From positions 54,338 through 118,337 of the forward strand of contig CAJNYU010000513.1 in the NCBI GenBank assembly GCA_905331475.1: 64,000 bases of DNA, read 5' to 3'. The position numbers and the translations under genes are program-made. Below are positions 11,761 to 23,848 of this stretch, piece by piece (within the stretch, counting starts at the first letter, position 1; each line of letters begins with the position of its first letter). The DNA is from Rotaria socialis (lineage: Eukaryota > Rotifera > Eurotatoria > Philodinida > Philodinidae). Below the pieces are notes generated by a model. The model searched no databases. It saw only the letters and a list, made by a program, of their open reading frames with translations, and was not told where the DNA came from.

Positions 11761-11868
11761 TTGTTGAACTTTTTTAAGTCTAACTTCGTATTGTTCTAAA
11801 GTCATACTTCCCATTTTGAATGCCTCGAGTAATTCGAAATATTTTCTTCGTTTTTCTTCGTAGTCATT
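11752..11868 (-). CDS. Terminal exon of an unrecognised gene, stop codon supplied by a MITE
   Basis: After a good acceptor (CTCATTTTAG) the exon reads NDYEEKRRKYFELLEAF..., a charged helical segment ending ...VRLKKVQQPR and a stop. The codons for PR and the stop lie inside the terminal repeat of the element at 11436-11760. Removing that element and one TTGTT copy would put a different stop (TGA) two codons later. Upstream exons were not identified, so the gene is partial. Evidence for coding is the clean acceptor and biased residue pattern. Confidence 0.4.
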   Translation of the reverse strand, partial: NDYEEKRRKYFELLEAFKMGSMTLEQYEVRLKKVQQPR

Positions 11869-12202
11869 CTAAAATGAGAAAAAGCAATCTTTCATTCAAT
11901 GAAATAGAAGTCGAATAATAAATAGAATAGAATCTATCAGTACGTACTGCTTTTTCAGTCATGAGTGAATGTCTGATTGATGAATTGAATATCTCTTCTT
12001 ACGAAAGAAAGAAATGGCTCAACAAACATCGAACATTAGGATTTATATAGGGTGAAGAATGAGAAAATTCTCTCGATGAAAAAATGACAGCTGATAAGTC
12101 GTCTTTATAAAAATTATAATTGAAGAAGCATAGCGGACGGAATGAATTAGATAAATGACGGTCAGTGATGTTCTCGTCTGGGGATGTGTCAAATGGCTTC
12201 AA

Positions 12203-13089
12203 CCTCCGTTATCTACGAGGGTTTAAATTGACGTTTAAGGGGATACTAGTCTGTTCTCTATTGAGAAACTCACAATAAATAGCCTACCGTGACCTGATGA
12301 TGTTGTGATGAAAATGGTGATGGTCCGAGATAGGTTTGATAATGGTTTTTATTAATAAATATCAACTATTAATATAATATGTTGATAGGTCGAGAGGAGC
12401 AAACGAGGAAGATCAGGGATAGCAAGGGGGAAGACGAAAAAAAGGAGAAAGTAACGAGATGATAATGGTTAATCAGATAAAAGAGAAAAACTGAACTGAA
12501 AAACAAGGTCAACTGACTCTAAATAGAGAAAAAAAGGAAAAACGCAATAAGAAAAGGGAATGACGCAAAAAGGTCATCATGATATTGTGATGAGTGACTG
12601 TATAATACGTTCAAAGAGTTAGCGTCATAAGGTGACATCTGTTGACGCTAACACGGTCATGAAGAAATTTCGATTAAATTATCTTTCCTCTGCTTTCGAC
12701 ATAAATTTCAATAGAAGAAATTGTCTTCGAAATTAAAAGCTCCATATCTATATACATGTATTTTTTCTTTTTCTTTGGAATCATACATGATTACAACATT
12801 ATTTTGTGCCTAAGAGAAAAACAAAAAAGGTAAGGTCGAGATAAGCTGCATACAATTTCTACATACACTAGCAGCAGTGTCAACGTAATTCATGTTGTTG
12901 ATAGTGCTCGTGTATTTACGAATTGTATGTAGCTTATCTCAATCAAAAAATAATAGACATTTCGATTGTCACTAGCTAGAAAAGTCTCCATTGATCTTAC
13001 TTGATTTGACTTTTTATACACATTCGAAACTTAGGACCATTTCTAATACAGAAAAAATAAAGACATTTATTTGAATATCATACCTTTCG
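12203..13089. other. Intergenic, includes an approximately 105-bp hairpin
   Basis: Purine-rich on the plus strand around 12360-12560. No supported gene. A foldback lies at 12837-12941, with GAGATAAGCTGCATACAATT on one arm and its near-complement on the other. It resembles a very small MITE, but no target duplication is visible. Confidence 0.4.
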
Positions 13090-14087
13090 TTAAGATTCAT
13101 CATGTTTATCATGTTCATCATCGGCTACTAATTTTATTTGTTGTTCAAGTATTCTTTCTCCAGCTCGATTTTCTCGTTGTTCATTGAGCATTTGATTGAA
13201 GTAATGTTCATGTTGATCATGAAGATGGGATAACCATCTTTGTTTTGATTTTCGATAATTAAAGCCACAAAAACAAACTATATCATCAGAATCTAGGCAA
13301 AAAAGAAAAATAAATCAGTTTAATTAAATGCTTTTTCTGTTATTCAATAGAAAAAATGTTAAAGAAAATAAATTTTTTTCTTAGTAAAGCTATTTCTATC
13401 ATTTAGTAAAAAGAAAAATCTATTTACGTTAAATCAAGAAAATATAGTATAATTATTTAGAAAATAAATTCATATGGAAATTTTTATAGGATCATAGCCA
13501 TTCCTATTAGTAGATTAATTTTTTTGCTAATTTCTGTTAGAAATAAATTTAGCAATTTTTGAATTTTGTTTTATACTTCTATCTTTTACTATTCTTAATA
13601 CGGTTTGAAATAAATTAAAAAATTGATGGCGAACATATTTTCTCATCTAAATCTTATCTATTTGAAGACTAAATATACCAATCGTACAGTTAAATATGTA
13701 CATAAATATGTGCATATCTATATGATAGACATCGCCTTTAATTACATGTTAATATTTATTGCTATGACGAAGAGAATTTTATTTGATAAAAATTAAATTA
13801 AATTTCGTACTATGCTTAATTTCAAAAAATCATTTAAGTATAATCATATTTCTAGTACAATCCATAGGAATCTAGAATTTCTCAATAATGAATATAGTTT
13901 TTTTTATCTTATGTCACTGCGTGATAAACAACAATGACTTAGTGAATTAAAAAGAAAAGAAAAATAAAAACGAATCTTACTGTTTTTTGGTGGATCAACA
14001 TCATCGAATAATCGTGTAGTTGATACAATGAGCCATAATAAAACTGAATCAAAATTTCTAAAAACTTTCAATTTTCGTTTTTTTCTT
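13090..14087 (-). CDS. Partial gene, last two exons (unknown, possible zinc-binding motif)
   Basis: Two exons on the minus strand join in phase: 14087-13981 (RKKRKLKVFRNFDSVLLW...) and 13292-13090 (NSDDIVCFCGFNYRKSKQRW, ...HLHDQHEHYFNQML, ...DDEHDKHDES stop). The splice sites are TTTTAG / GTAAGA and GCCTAG, around a 688-nt AT-rich intron. A CxC followed by HxH and HxxH residues could bind a metal, but it matches no finger I can name. Upstream exons before 14087 are not resolved. It is more likely a real gene tail than noise, because both exons are fully open, phase-compatible and less AT-rich than the intron. Confidence 0.4.
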
Positions 14088-15210
14088 CTAAAATAATTAA
14101 GCTCTAAAAAGAAAATAAATCAGTTCTGTAATTATTTAAATTTTATAATGAAAAAACGTTTTTGTTAAAATATTTTATTTCATATAAATAAATCGAAACA
14201 AAATAAATATTAACTATAATGTTGAATTTTCAATTATTGTCGATTACCATTTGAATTTGATCATCGAACAACATATTATAATTGTTTTATAAAACTAATC
14301 TATTAATTTTCCAATATTTTAATATAAATAAAACGCTATAAAAATCATTGTTTCCGTTCAATAAAACAAATCTTACTTTATTTTTGTAAGGTGCACGTAA
14401 TTCAAACTTACAGCACTTCTTATTTTTTGCTTAAATATACATTAAAAAATTTGTTTTTTCAAGCTGATCACGAATATCTACTTACTTTTTCGATTCGAGA
14501 AAATCTTCATGGAGAAAACGGCAAAAAACTGAGAGGGTGTAAAAATCAGCAAAAAATTGCTTTTTGGGAAACAACGTTTACTTTTTTTCCGATCAACTTT
14601 TAGTTCTCACCAATTTGATTTTCTAATTCCTCGTAGAAAAATGAGTCTAGATATGTTATTTAGAGCTTTACCAGATGTTGCATATTCAATTTGAAAAGAT
14701 GAGCTTTCAATATGACTCCGCTTTGTACTGGTTCATTCTGTAAATCTATCTAGTTTTTTTCTCTGAGAGATAGAGCTTTTATTCATACACCATTCGAAGC
14801 GCCATTCGACGAGCTACAAAAATATGAGTCGATTCTTTTTAACATCATTTTCCTATGTTGAGAAAATGTGTCTACAATGGTAGCATGAGAAAAATCGATC
14901 TAGTGATTTTTCAATAAAAACAAAATTTCTCATTCAAAACTCGTAGAAATACGGTTGAATAGATAAAAAAACGATTCAGAATTCAATGGAAATGGTTTCA
15001 GTGCTTCTAGAGTGTAGTGAGTCGACTTGTGAAACTTCATCGAGCTATAATCTGTTAGAATTGAGATTTAGGTCCTATTTTACACTTTTTATCTTCTTTT
15101 ATTGGCATGCCATAACAAAAAATAGCTAAACACGAATAAGAACCTAAAAAAATAGAATAGATAAATTTTATAGTAATAGAAGAAATTAAGCATACACGAA
15201 GTTACATGTA
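14088..15210. other. Intergenic, nothing recognised
   Basis: AT-rich stretch between the partial gene and the transposase. It may contain 5' exons of the former and the 3' end of the transposon, but I could not place a terminal inverted repeat. Confidence 0.3.
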
Positions 15211-16998
15211 TTAATTGCCAAGATTAGTGTTTGTGATTTTACGGTGACTGATGATTTGATCATCATACAATCCACTAAGAAACATTCTTAGTACTTCAAG
15301 ATAATCTTTCCCTTGATCGTATGCTTTGATTGTTCTCCAAAATCGACGAAAAAGTTTGAGGTGAATCTGCTTTTGAATGAAATTTGCTTTTGCTTCAGGC
15401 ATTAAAGTTGTTAATTTTTGAAAACTTTGATCTGCATGTTTTCTTATATACTGTTTTGAGTGACACCAATATCCTTCAATGGGATTAGTTTCGCAATGGT
15501 ACTTCGGCGTAAAAATTATTTTGATATTATATTCAACCATTAATTTTTCAAGTTTCCTGACCTACAATTGAAAAAGAGTAGACAAAGATGCGAACCACTT
15601 ATAATATTGAATAAGAAAACAAATTTCTACTCACGCTTTTAAAAGTTGCATGTTGCGATAGCAGCAATTTTAAATCATTGAGTTTACATTTGCTTGGGAC
15701 AAAGACATTTAATTCATTTGCTATAGCCAGTAAACCTTTACTGTATCCATCATCATCATAGCATTCGATAGTTTGTTTTTTATTGTTTTCATCAATATAA
15801 CCGATCTTATCAACAGGACACCGGGCCCCGGGTCTCATTCCAAAATCATTCAGATGGATTTCAGCTGCTGTGTGAGTTCTTGAATTATCGACGAGGCATA
15901 AGAAGTTATGACTTTTATATTCTTTTTTGAATGGTAATAATTGAAATAGACGTTTCAATTGATTCAGAATACTTTGATTATTAAAATAATTATCGCCATC
16001 GAGGGCGATTGCAGCAGAAGCACTATTCTTTTCATAATTTATATCACAATCATCATTTAAATTCGGATATGTTTTCAAGGCCTCTGAATACTCTTTTTCG
16101 GTCAACGAAAAGAATGGTCCACTTGGATGCATTACTAATAAATCCGAACACATTATGCTTCTTCCTCTGCCTTTGTTGTAAAACGGCGCATTATCAGGCA
16201 TAATCCATCGTTTAGCTGTAATTTCTCCACATTTGTATGTACTTTCATCATGGCCCACAACAGAGGAAAGCAACAGTGAACATATATATGAGTTTTGAAA
16301 TGAAGAAAAAAAAGAAGCACTTACAAAGTAAAATTGTTGGTGCTGTTGCTGGTATTCCCCACTGTGGCATAGCATCATTTGTAATTGTATAAAAATGCTG
16401 TTCACGCTCAATAAAATATTTGACAAATTCTTGTCGATGTTTTACCACATCTTCTCGTTCATATCCAAGAAAGTAAGGCCGGCTTGAATTTGCTGTGAAT
16501 TTTACACCAAATATACGTAAGTCTAATCTACAACTTTCAACTGATCTTACTAATTGTTGATCGATTTTCTTCAGATTATTTAATTCATAAAAACGTTGGT
16601 CAATAAATCTTGCCAAAGTTTTGGCGGTAAATGTTGCTTCTGTTTTCGAACATTCTCGATAAACAAATTGCTTTGCTTCTAATTCTAAATCTGGATAACA
16701 ATCCCGAAACGAATCACCTCTTTTCCCACCTTTCTCATCAATTGTGAATTCATCAAAATCTTTGTTTACTAAAATGTTGGTCCATTTGTGACACGTTTTT
16801 ATAGTCGTACCACCAATTGATGTTAAAAAAGAGTCGACGGCTCTCCATGTATGACCAAGATGCCGTAAAGATATATATATATATAAGTACGCTGATGAAA
16901 CGAATGTTAATTTGTTCTTTACAAAACGTGAAAAGATCACTGATATCATTTAATACAGATCCATTCGAAAAATTAATATCATTCATATCTGCACACTG
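15211..16998 (-). pseudogene. DDE-type transposase (IS630/Tc1-mariner-like fold), degraded
   Basis: Minus-strand pieces form one transposase. An N-terminal DNA-binding part lies at about 16998-16325 (with TWRAVDSFLTSIGGTTIKTC). The catalytic part at about 16264-15635 has GHDEST, a KGRGRSIM motif and LVDNSRTH. The last exon, 15561-15211, has PKYHCETNPIEGYW. D, D and E of the triad are all visible, in HDES, VDNSRTH and NPIEGYW. The last intron (15634-15562) has good splice sites. The preceding junction has a GTAAGT donor, but no AG acceptor precedes the HDES codons. A TA microsatellite at 16871-16885 shifts the frame near the N-terminus. No flanking inverted repeats were found. It is probably inactive. 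Confidence 0.75.
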
Positions 16999-16999
16999 A

Positions 17000-17996
17000 A
17001 AAGAAAAAAGGTACCGTACCTAACTTAAAAAGGTTCCGAATTTTGAAACGAATTCTAAACCTTTTTAAGTATCGTAGAAAACTGGTTTTGTATGAAACTT
17101 ATTCCAATAGACAAACTTAAAATTAGGTTTTGCAAATTAAGTTCCACAATACCAATTTAATAATAGAGCTGTCATCAAGCCGGCGTACTAAGTCACCGGA
17201 AAATATGACATTCAAATCTGTTTTGCCTTTTACATTATATTGAAGTAGAATAGGAGTTTGATTGAGAGCATCATTATTGAATCAAGTTATCCTTTTCTTG
17301 CGTCAGAAATCTTTACGTCGATCATCAAACTCCAAAAACTCATATTATCAAATATATCCCTTACACAGAAAAGGAATAAGCGGGGTCAATAATGCTGTTC
17401 TCAGTTAGTTTACCACTCTACTTCAAGATAATATAAATAGATCAACTCATCTTGAATTTCATATTTTCCGATGGCCAGAGAGGTCGTTATAATGGCAGTT
17501 CTGCTTTACAAAGCTCGATGCGGAAAGTTAAAACGTCAGAGTTGCATGGGTATCATCGCAAACTCTTTCTATTATTTCAAATTCACCCAATTAAGGTCGA
17601 CTCTTCCAGAATTACCGTCCGCAACAGGTTGAAATTCTCTTTCTAGTTGCCTAATCTTAGCTTCAGAGATTAAGACTCTAGGGAAGGCATGATAAGACGT
17701 TCAAAATGTAACAGGAGGATACCAAACGAACAACCTTACTTCATTGACTTTACATAATACACAAATAGAAAATATTTCAATGAATTAGTCAGACTTGCCA
17801 ACTATTAAAAACACTCGGCCATAACCAGATTATTGACTTGAATAATCAGAACTGAGTCAAAGTTTAAATATGACATCCATATCGATATCAATACTTCGGT
17901 TTAATAATCATGCAATAGAAAAAAATGATCTTAGTTTTCGCGTTGAAATGATATGCCAAATTGTTTTGTTGGGCAATCTGAATGAAAGAAACATAT
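17000..17996. other. Intergenic, nothing recognised
   Basis: Contains short imperfect palindromes around AAAGGTT/AACCTTT (17020-17075) but no supported gene. Confidence 0.3.
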
Positions 17997-18970
17997 CCCA
18001 GACAGACACGACCCCAAAAAACGCGTAAAACGCTGTTTTCACGCACTCTTCATCCGTTTTTCACCGTGCATTCATCGACGAATTTTTTCCCACTAAGAAA
18101 ATCATCGTTAACTAATGTCGATTTAGCTCCTTTTACATTGATAAATCCGTTCAATTATGGACACCTTTTATTAAGTTAGAAAATATTTCGTTTTTCGATG
18201 CGATTCAAACAAATTCAATTCGTATTAGCCCATTCGACTATGAACATTTTAGATGGAGTTAAAAAAGATTTCGTAAAATGTCAACGGAACCAGTGTTCGT
18301 TCCGTAGACTATCCGAAGCCTTCATAGTTTTTGCAATTAACTCTTCACCAGTTTATTATCTATGTCAAACTTTTCTATAGCTTATCGGGGTCCCAGAGTC
18401 CAAATCCGTCATCAGTTCACATGTTACCCGTTTGGAGTATCTGTTCATATGTTACGCACTTGGGTATCTGTTTATACGTTATCGACTTTGGTATACCCAA
18501 GTCGGTAACGTGTAAACGAATTCCCAAACCGGTATCGTCTTAATAGATACCCAGGTTGGTAACGTATGCCAATATGTTATTCGGCGTAGAAAGGTTAACG
18601 TTGACGAAAATTGGGAAAACGCCCATTTTGAGTCGTGTTGAATGCGTGGATTTATAAATGGTAAAAAGGTATAGTTTTGGAACGGATGAAAACGGTTAGG
18701 TTTTGAAAGCATTAATCTGCGTAGGAAAGTTAACGAAGATAAAAATCGGGAAAAGCGCACATTTTCATGCGTTAAGAGCGCGTTGATTTGTAAACAGTAA
18801 AAATGCGTAGATTTCTAATTGATAAATACGCGCTGATTTTAAACGTGTTCATTACCGTAGAGAAGCTAACGGAGATAAAAATCGTAGAAATGTGCGCTTT
18901 TTACGATTTTATTTTCGTTAAAATTTCTACGAGTATTTCACCGTTTTTTTTTGAATTTTGTCTGTCTGGG
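17997..18970. mobile_element. 974-bp compound foldback element with CCCAGACAGACA ends
   Basis: The termini are inverted CCCAGACAGACA repeats with weaker similarity beyond. Inside, 18420-18565 is a palindrome of about 28-bp units (GTTAC...GGGTATCTGTT and inverses). From about 18577 three direct units of roughly 135-142 bp each begin CGTAG(A/G)(A/G)AAG(C/G/T)TAACG and carry AAAATCG. No coding potential. No convincing target duplication. Confidence 0.55.
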
Positions 18971-19352
18971 TAGTCTATCTTTCCCAATACTCCTCTAGAG
19001 ATTTGGGTAATCTGCTGAGGCATGAGGCGGGATTCTTTGATCGAGTAATTTTGCTATTTTTTACATTAAAAAATTGTGACTGTGCTAAAAGTCGTGTCTT
19101 ACTAACTTTGCGAAGGAAAGGTATCAGAAGCGGAAATTTTGAGGTTAGTAGTTTTAAACCTTGATCTTTCGAATGCGCATAAAAAACACCAAAATGAATT
19201 TTATCGAGTGCTCGATACACTGGGGTGTTCCTCGGTCAGCTCGCGAAAGCTCTCTTAAAAGGCAAGAGTTTAGAATTGCCCATTGATTTGTCTTTTCGTT
19301 AGAAGATAAGTTGGTCTGTTTTTGAATTCCCCCTCTCTTTAATCGAGCATTA

Positions 19353-20181
19353 CTAATCATACCCATCAGCATTAAACAAGTTTCGCAGTTCTTTGAAGTG
19401 TTCCAATTGCTCGCTAATTTGTTTAATTTGTGTCTCCACAAGTTCGACAGCGGGGTGATTTTTATCAGCGCATGTCAATCAGAGACTTGAGATCCCAGAT
19501 AATGAAAGCCGCACTGAAAGCGACCGTAGCACCTTTCACCGCGTTGAATGCTGCTCGTTTCGACACATTTAAGCCTATTTTCTTCAATACTGACGAGAGC
19601 ACAATAGAGTTAGGTCGCATGCTATTCAACATTTTGCCTCCATTTCGCAACAGCATAGTTCTAGAAGGCTTTTCCATATTTCTGGCTATATCACTGACTT
19701 TTCACTGTTGCCTGGGTAGCTTCAAATTGGTGCGCACAAATAAGTCGAAAGCGTCTATAAGTGCATCTTTCTCATTTCCATTTTTCCGGAAAATTCGTCC
19801 ATCCTCAGCTTCAATTTGATTCAGATAATGGACAAGTCTTTTTGCAACACATTTTCTTCGGATATCAATTTCAGCTAATTTGGCGCAGTACTTTGTTGTC
19901 CAGATCCCGTCAACAACGTCTGTCCCCGCATTGGTAGCTGCTCCTGTCGCAGCTGTAGCCGCGCCGAAACCAGCTAACGCAAAAAGGGAGACCCCACCGG
20001 TAAACGGTGTTGCAATAATGCATCCGATGGCAACCGCCGAACCAGAAATTGAAACCGCAGTGCCCGCTGTTTTGACAACAAAGCATCTTTTATGGTGCGC
20101 TTTAATATCGTTCACCAATTCTCTTAACAGTTTGAGGCAATCTTCTGCGGTTTCACTGTATTCGTTTAAGCATTCTTCCAT
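19353..20181 (-). pseudogene. Apolipoprotein-L-like protein, interrupted
   Basis: The minus-strand frame starting MEECLNEYSETAEDCLKLLR contains a glycine/alanine-rich amphipathic region (KTAGTAVSISGSAVAIG, then ATPFTGGVSLFALAGFGA). This matches the pore-forming segment of the ApoL family (SGILTLVGMGLAPFTEGGSL type). Downstream come KGATVAFSAAFIIWDLKSLI and a C-terminal coiled coil (ELVETQIKQISEQLEHFK), again in ApoL order. An in-frame TGA at 19704-19702 splits the frame, and a one-base shift occurs around 19464 before the coiled coil. No reasonable intron removes either. ApoL proteins are membrane-inserting channel/lipid-interacting proteins. The gene is a recent pseudogene or carries assembly errors. 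Confidence 0.65.
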
Positions 20182-20319
20182 TGTAATACTCCGGCAAGAA
20201 GTCTTGTTTCAATCACAAAAGTTTCTATTAAAAAACAATTAAAATGATTTTACAGATATCTGTGGTGGGACAGAAAATACCTCATCAACATCAGCTAGAC
20301 ACCAATTACGTTATTAGGA

Positions 20320-20460
20320 CCATGTTGCTCGCATGGCACTGGAGCGGATGGCCAAAAAGGTAAAAAAGTGGAAACAATGTGAGAGTTGGACTAGACCCGT
20401 TGGAAGGCCCAAATTTCGATGGCGGGGTGGGATTAAAAACGCCTGATTACGATTGGGATC
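20320..20460 (+). pseudogene. Non-LTR retrotransposon (LINE) reverse-transcriptase tail
   Basis: The plus strand reads HVARMALERMAKKVKKW and then TRPVGRPKFRWRGGI before stops. This is the familiar C-terminal GHVARM...GRPxxRWxDxI tail of LINE ORF2 proteins. Only this tail remains. It sits directly beside telomere-like repeats at 20527-20588. Confidence 0.6.
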
Positions 20461-20526
20461 AGACATTGGATACTTAGCACAGTACTTGGTACTTTTCGTA
20501 CTAAGTACATGAAAATCGAAAGTACC

Positions 20527-20588
20527 AGTGTGGGTGTGTGGGTGGGTGTGAATGTAAATCTTTGATTAACACACCCACACCCACACCC
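20527..20588. repeat. Inverted pair of telomere-like repeats
   Basis: GTGTGGGTGTGTGGGTGGGTGTG is followed after about 20 bp by its complement-type tract ACACACCCACACCCACACCC, so TGTGGG-type repeats face each other as a small hairpin. Just upstream (about 20485-20520) is another short palindrome of GTACTT / AAGTAC words. Confidence 0.65.
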
Positions 20589-20847
20589 GCAAATCTATCT
20601 AGTTTTTTCTATGAAAAGATAAAGGCAAGTATCTCACCTCACTAGAACCGCTGAAATACAAGTTTTCATAGTATCCATTTATGTTTTTTAGATTTTCTTT
20701 CATTCTTGAGAAAAATGAATTTTCCGATCTCGTCGGTGAAATCTATAAAAAGGTCACTGGTATTCACAATTTTTTACTATCATTGTATTACCAAAAGACA
20801 AAATGAGTGTCATATTCGGAATCATCGTCAAAAACTGCATCGAATGG

Positions 20848-20979
20848 CATATGTTCCAGCGAAAACTATGTTTCATCAAAAACATTGCCTGGGGAACCAA
20901 AGGTGAAGCTTTTTCAGAAAAAGAGCTGAGGGGAGTAGAGGTATGTTTTTGTCGAAACATAGCTTTCGCTGGAACATAA
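20848..20979. mobile_element. Foldback of about 130 bp
   Basis: TATGTTCCAGCGAAAACTAT at the left matches, inverted, the right arm ending at 20979; the arms are about 36 bp with four mismatches. The loop is about 60 bp. It looks like a tiny MITE or hairpin insertion. No flanking duplication was identified. Confidence 0.5.
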
Positions 20980-21604
20980 AGGGTGTCCCATAATAACTGA
21001 GGATATTTTGTTATTGATATTTTTCATACTTTTACTCAACATAGAGGACTGAAATTTTTATCAAATATATATCTAATCAAGATCTTTTATTGCCGAAAGT
21101 TCCAGTTTCCTAGCTACATCCAGTGGTGAAATATGTTGACAAGACTGAAATACATAAATTTCAAAATGTCTATTTAGTAATGACTATGTTTGACGTCATC
21201 TCGTTTATAGATAACAACAATATCAGCAAACATTCTTTTTCAATAAACTAACACTGTCTGTGTTTCAAGTTCGGTTAATAAACATAAAAGATATGCTGAT
21301 AATACTAGCTGCAGACGAAGAGATGCTTCAAAACCAACAGCCACTAAATCAGTCGAAAAAAATAGAACAGACTATTTCTTTTCAAATTATTTTTATATAT
21401 CACCTTTTTAAGCTTGTATATTGGAATCAATCGTTTGATTGTGCGATGTAGCAAGAGTGATTGTGACTAACGAAACTATTAATAATATGGTCCTCACGAG
21501 TTGCAATAGTATTAAAAAGACAAATTTCTCCTTTCCAAAAAATAAAAAATTGAAGTTACAAATTAGTTTACGTTGTCTCCGATCTAAACTAAAACTGTAA
21601 TATC

Positions 21605-21861
21605 TAGGACTATAACAGTTCGCAGTTCAGTTCAGTTCAAACGAACTGTTCGAGCAGTTCATCTGAACTGAACTGAACTGTTCAAACAGTTCAGCTCAGT
21701 TCAGTTCAGACGAACTGTTTTTAACAGTGCAGTTCAGTTAAGAGGAATTTTGAACAGCTCCTCTGAACTGAACCGAACTGTTTGAACAGTTCAGTTCAGT
21801 TCAAACGAACTGTTCGAACAGTTCTTTTGAACTGAACTATTTCCGAACTGTTATAGTCCTA
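21605..21861. mobile_element. 257-bp hAT-like MITE of iterated GTTCAGTTCAG words, 8-bp TSD
   Basis: The TIRs TAGGACTATAACAGTTCG are perfect over 18 bp, and the octamer GTAATATC flanks both sides (21597-21604 and 21862-21869). The interior consists almost only of GTTCAGTTCAG and its inverse CTGAACTGAAC around CGAACTG cores, so it folds on itself at many positions. Confidence 0.88.
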
Positions 21862-21869
21862 GTAATATC

Positions 21870-23848
21870 ATAAATGTGGCGACGACGATCATTTATCGCA
21901 CAACAAACTGCTTTTTGGTTTTCTGCTTGAATAAAGTCACATCTTTCAAAACAAGATAAATATTTAGTGTTAGAAAATATTTCACGCAATTGCGACCGCT
22001 ATAAAATTGTTTAGTCCCATGTAAATATAGTTTTTATTCTATTTATTTAAATATTAATATACCTAACGATCTTTGATATATATATATGCATCTAAATTTG
22101 CTCTATTCATAATGAATGATGATAACCATGATGTTGTTCGAAATATTTCTATAAATTTTTATTAATTTTGCGCTTCCAAATGCATTAGTATTCTGTATTA
22201 AATATTTTAACGGTCGTTTTCAAATAATTGAAAGTGCAGTGTTGTTCAAGACAAATTATTACGAAATATACGTCCATCTAATGCGAGAGATCTGACTCTT
22301 CCCAATATATGAATGGTAAACTGTCATATAATGAATATTCAGTGAATCACTGATGTCTTTCATGTTGAAAATCAGTCTGGAATTTTTCCAATCCTTCACT
22401 CACCATAAATTGGTGATACTCGTGGCTCGAGCAGGACAATTAAAATTTGAAAGTGTGCAACGAAGGAATACAGATTCAATTATGTGTTGCCATTTCCCCG
22501 ACATTAATTGTAGTTCTATTTGGAGACAAAGGTATTCTTAAAATTTCAAATTTAGTGCTCATTGTACAATTATTTCAAAGTTCTTCAATCTTTCGTTCAA
22601 ATCATCGATGATCATTTGTCTTAAATGAAAAACATGTCGCTGTTGAGAGCATATGCGTCCCTAGTAAATGAGTTCACTTGATACAAACATTGGATATGGA
22701 TGCATTTTAATATGGATGTGTATCGTAATGGAATTGTAAATGATCAAATTTGTAATTGAAGTGATATCAAAAATGGAGCTAGAGTAGAAGTTTTCATTAG
22801 CATTGATCATATTTTTAGTTTAGATACAGGTAGCACCCTTAGTGTACTTCACTCTATGGAATGCCTTTCCAATACACGAAAACAACTTAGTCGTGGTATC
22901 GATGTTAAAATTGGTTTGTTGAATCAATGATTGAGTTAATCGTATGTATGATATATATTAAACTCGCTGAGAAATTTCAAAAATAGCATCAAAATTTCGT
23001 TCAGTAAAAATTCGAATTTCATTACACATTACATTTTCACTGGCCGAAATAAGAAAAGGCTTAAAATGACTAGTATTTACCTGCCATTAAGAAAGATAAA
23101 CCTACTACTAGTTACGTTCTCAATGGTCTATTAGAAAATTTTGGTAACGATGACTCTTATCAAGGAACAAATCGACTTGTTATGTCTTTTGGTTTTCATA
23201 TTTTAGTTGAGTCGTATATACAGTAAGAAAACAGTGAAAGTGCAGGCTAGACAAGATATATGTTGATGATTTTAGCCGGCTTGTATGTTCGGAGTTTCCA
23301 CAAAAGAGAAGCAAAGAAACAATTTGGAAATCTTTATTATAAATGGAGATCATCTAATTTTACTGTAAAAATCAATTTATCTCAAAGAAATATCTGTTAC
23401 CGGAGTGATTTCACTTTTTTTCTTAAATTTCGTAATTCAAAGTGAAAAGTAGCTAAAAACTATTGCTACTGTTCTAATGTGTGCATTTCAAAACGAAACG
23501 TTTAGTTTTGGTCAAAATTCGATGCATGATTAATCTACTGTAAACTTGTTCACAGTTACTTCTACCTTAGAATAATAGAGAACACAATGGTCACCATATT
23601 CGTAGAGAATTTTAAAACTGTAGATTTGTTTTTTAACTATTCATGTTAAGTTAATTTCAATACAATTCATTTATCTCGAGAGAAAATTCGATGTGAAAGT
23701 AGAACAAAATATCGTCAGTTTGAATTAAATACGTAAGAGTTAAAATGCAAATTGCCACTGAACAACATTAAAATCAGTCGGAGCTAAACTTTCATGCTAA
23801 AGTCAAGTTTTCTTAAGATCGATGGTGTCATTAGTCCAAATTTGGATA
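21870..23848. other. Intergenic with possible coding debris
   Basis: Mostly AT-rich. Around 22790-22935 the plus strand reads FSLDTGSTLSVLHSM... and around 23080-23225 SYVLNGLLENFGNDDSY..., in unconnected frames with stops. These could be remnants of an old gene (the first recalls an aspartic-protease DTGST motif) but the support is thin. Confidence 0.25.

Noticed and set aside
22790-22935. LDTGST motif as a second aspartic protease
   Set aside because: Only one short motif; the rest of the frame lacks protease features and ends in a stop.
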